From assembly GCA_003457145.1 (NCBI GenBank), contig DMSR01000424.1, forward strand, positions 1 to 7,269: a stretch of DNA of 7,269 nt, given 5' to 3'. The position numbers and the translations under genes were made by a program. Under the pieces are notes generated by a model. That model was not told where the DNA came from. It worked only from the letters and a program-made list of their open reading frames with translations, and made no database searches. Shown piece after piece: positions 5,215 through 7,269 of this stretch (within the stretch, counting starts at the first letter, position 1; each line of letters opens with the position of its first letter). Source of the DNA: Bacillus sp. (in: firmicutes). GTDB taxonomy: Bacteria > Bacillota > Bacilli > Bacillales > Cytobacillaceae.

Positions 5215-7269
5215 ATATCGCAAGTGTTGTTGTCGATGTGCCGGCAAAGCAGACTGACAAAACCTTTGATTATAAGATCCCTGAGCATTTATTAGATGTC
5301 ATCAAACCTGGAGTCAGAGTAATTGTCCCTTTTGGCCCAAGAAAAATCCAGGGGTTTGTAACTGGACTCAAAAAGGAATCAAGCTTCGCCAAGTTAAGGG
5401 AAATTATCGAGCCGCTTGATTTGAACCCCGTTCTTAATGAAGAACTGCTGGAGCTGGGAGAATGGTTAACAGAGCAAACATTAAGCTATAAAATTTCTTC
5501 ATACCAAGTTATGCTTCCAGCTGCTTTGAAAGCAAAATATGAAAAGAAAATCGTCATTCCCGAAGAAGTCAATGCGGCTTCATTGCCAAATAAGGTCAGG
5601 CTGCTTTTCGGTGGAAGTCGTGAAGTGAAGTGGGAGGATGCGGTCGCACAAGGACTTGTCCAGCAGCTTCAAAAGGAAGCCGCAGCTGGCAGAATTGACG
5701 TTGTATATGAGGTTAAGGACCGCGTGCGCAAAAAGCTCCTGAAACATGTGTTTCCTGCTCTGGACCCTGAGAAGCTAAAAGAAATAAAGGATAATCTGCC
5801 AGCACAGGCTTCAGGGCAAAAGGCCATCATTGAGTTTTTTCTGGAACAGCCAGAACCGGTTGAGCAAAGGCTGATTGTTTCGTCACTAGGCATTTCCCAG
5901 GCATCGGTCAACTCACTGGTGAAAAAGGACGTGCTTGCAGTTAAAGAAATGGAAGTTTACAGAGATCCTTTTTCAGAGCGTGAATTCCAGCGGAAAACGG
6001 CACTGACATTGACAGAGGAACAAGAGAAGGCGATCAGTCCAGTTCTTTCTTCCATTGAAAGTGAAAAGCATGAGGTTTTCCTGCTTTATGGAGTGACAGG
6101 GAGCGGTAAGACGGAGATTTACTTGCAGTCTATCCAGGAAGTCTTGAATAAAGGAAAGGAAGCCATTGTGCTTGTACCTGAAATCTCGCTAACCCCGCAG
6201 ATGGTCACCCGATTCAAAGAAAGGTTTGGGGATTATGTTGCTGTGATGCACAGCGGTCTCTCTGCCGGGGAGAAATACGATGAATGGCGAAAGATCCAGA
6301 GAAAAGAAGTGAAGGTAGTTGTAGGCGCGAGGTCTGCCATCTACGCACCGTTTGAAAATCTTGGGATCATCATTATTGATGAGGAACATGAAACAAGCTA
6401 TAAACAAGAAGAAAATCCACGATACCATGCACGGGATGTTGCCATTCAAAGAGCAAAGACGTATAATTGCCCGGTTGTCCTTGGCAGTGCGACACCGTCC
6501 CTCGAATCTTTCGCGAGGGCCCAAAAGGGCAGATATACTTTGCTGTCACTTCCAAAAAGGATGAATAACCAGGCACTTCCGACCGTTGATATTGTCGACA
6601 TGCGAGAAGAGCTGCGAACAGGGAATCGCTCCATGTTCTCTGTAAATCTATTTGAGAAATTGAAAGACAGGCTTGAGAAAAAAGAACAGACCGTACTGTT
6701 TTTAAATAAACGAGGGCATTCTTCTTTCGTGATGTGCAGGGATTGTGGTTATGTAAAGAACTGTCCCCATTGTGATATCACGCTCACCTACCACCGATAT
6801 AAAGAGCAAATGAAATGCCATTATTGCGGTTACGAGGAACAGGTTCCAGTCATATGCCCAGAGTGCAACAGCGAGCATATCCGATATTTTGGCACTGGAA
6901 CGCAGAAAGTTGAGGAGGAGCTAAACAAGCTGCTTCCTGAAGCACGTGTAATCCGCATGGATGTAGATACTACTGGGAGGAAAGGCTCGCATGAAAAACT
7001 GTTAAATGCCTTCCAGGATGGACATGCTGATATACTGCTGGGAACACAAATGATCGCCAAAGGACTTGATTTCCCTAATATAACACTTGTTGGAGTTCTT
7101 TCTGCAGATACAATGCTGCATCTGCCTGATTTCCGGGCCTCCGAGAAAACCTTTCAGCTTTTGACCCAGGTCAGCGGCAGAGCAGGCAGGCATAAACTCG
7201 CTGGCGAGGTTGTCATCCAGACATACACTCCTGAACACTATAGTGTCGAACTTGCAGGAACCCAGGATT
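5211..7269 (+). CDS. priA: Primosomal protein N' (PriA replication restart helicase), 3' truncated by window
   Basis: PriA binds abandoned forks and starts reloading of the replicative helicase. I translated the frame codon by codon: it stays open for 686 codons to the window edge. About 115-120 residues of the usual near-800 are missing, mainly the C-terminal domain. The N-terminal 3'-DNA-binding domain (about 1-105) starts MNIASVVVDVP and includes PGVRVIVPFGPRKIQGFV. A winged-helix-like region follows. Helicase motifs are LTEEQ (267-271), Walker A GVTGSGKT (294-301, Lys300), DEEH box (390-393), GSATPS (425-430), LLGTQMIAKGLDFP and QVSGRAGR (653-660). Four CxxC pairs (509/512, 518/521, 536/539, 549/552) form the two-zinc cysteine region used in primosome assembly. 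The ATG overlaps the coaBC stop as ATGA, with AAGGATGAT about ten bases upstream, so translation is probably coupled. In Bacillus, def and fmt usually follow. Confidence 0.97.
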   Translation, partial: MNIASVVVDVPAKQTDKTFDYKIPEHLLDVIKPGVRVIVPFGPRKIQGFVTGLKKESSFAKLREIIEPLDLNPVLNEELLELGEWLTEQTLSYKISSYQVMLPAALKAKYEKKIVIPEEVNAASLPNKVRLLFGGSREVKWEDAVAQGLVQQLQKEAAAGRIDVVYEVKDRVRKKLLKHVFPALDPEKLKEIKDNLPAQASGQKAIIEFFLEQPEPVEQRLIVSSLGISQASVNSLVKKDVLAVKEMEVYRDPFSEREFQRKTALTLTEEQEKAISPVLSSIESEKHEVFLLYGVTGSGKTEIYLQSIQEVLNKGKEAIVLVPEISLTPQMVTRFKERFGDYVAVMHSGLSAGEKYDEWRKIQRKEVKVVVGARSAIYAPFENLGIIIIDEEHETSYKQEENPRYHARDVAIQRAKTYNCPVVLGSATPSLESFARAQKGRYTLLSLPKRMNNQALPTVDIVDMREELRTGNRSMFSVNLFEKLKDRLEKKEQTVLFLNKRGHSSFVMCRDCGYVKNCPHCDITLTYHRYKEQMKCHYCGYEEQVPVICPECNSEHIRYFGTGTQKVEEELNKLLPEARVIRMDVDTTGRKGSHEKLLNAFQDGHADILLGTQMIAKGLDFPNITLVGVLSADTMLHLPDFRASEKTFQLLTQVSGRAGRHKLAGEVVIQTYTPEHYSVELAGTQD

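Noticed and set aside
6189..6634. Frames on both strands within priA, including + strand 6352-6564
   Set aside because: They fall in the DEEH and GSATPS helicase region of priA, whose frame is uninterrupted from 5211 to the window edge.

Overview
All genes in this window lie on the + strand. They match the conserved housekeeping block of Bacillus-type Firmicutes that in B. subtilis reads yloB-yloC-remA-gmk-rpoZ-coaBC-priA. The moderately low G+C, strong GGAGG-type ribosome binding sites, a RemA protein and a short Firmicute-type omega subunit all point to Bacillaceae. The genus cannot be fixed from the sequence alone.

Layout: bases 1-1506 hold the C-terminal part of a P-type Ca2+-transporting ATPase (YloB-like), cut at the window's left edge and closed by a strong intrinsic terminator (1513-1547). 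A gap of about 220 bases follows, with an imperfect tandem duplication and a small unassigned reading frame. Next is a compact run: yloC (YicC/YloC-family RNase), remA (biofilm-matrix DNA-binding regulator), gmk (guanylate kinase) and rpoZ (RNA polymerase omega). It ends at a second strong terminator (3821-3855). The gap from 3815 to 4002 also holds a bulged hairpin, a small palindrome with a repeated half-site, and an extended -10 promoter. These start a second unit, coaBC (coenzyme A synthesis) and priA (replication restart helicase). The two genes overlap as ATGA, and priA runs off the right edge.

Functionally this is core information processing and metabolism: calcium transport, RNA decay, GMP-to-GDP conversion, a polymerase subunit, CoA synthesis and replication restart. 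The matrix regulator RemA sits among the housekeeping genes. I found no mobile element, CRISPR array, RNA gene, defence system or other undescribed multi-gene system. The points worth a second look are mostly in the two intergenic regions, plus a Ca2+-site substitution in the ATPase.
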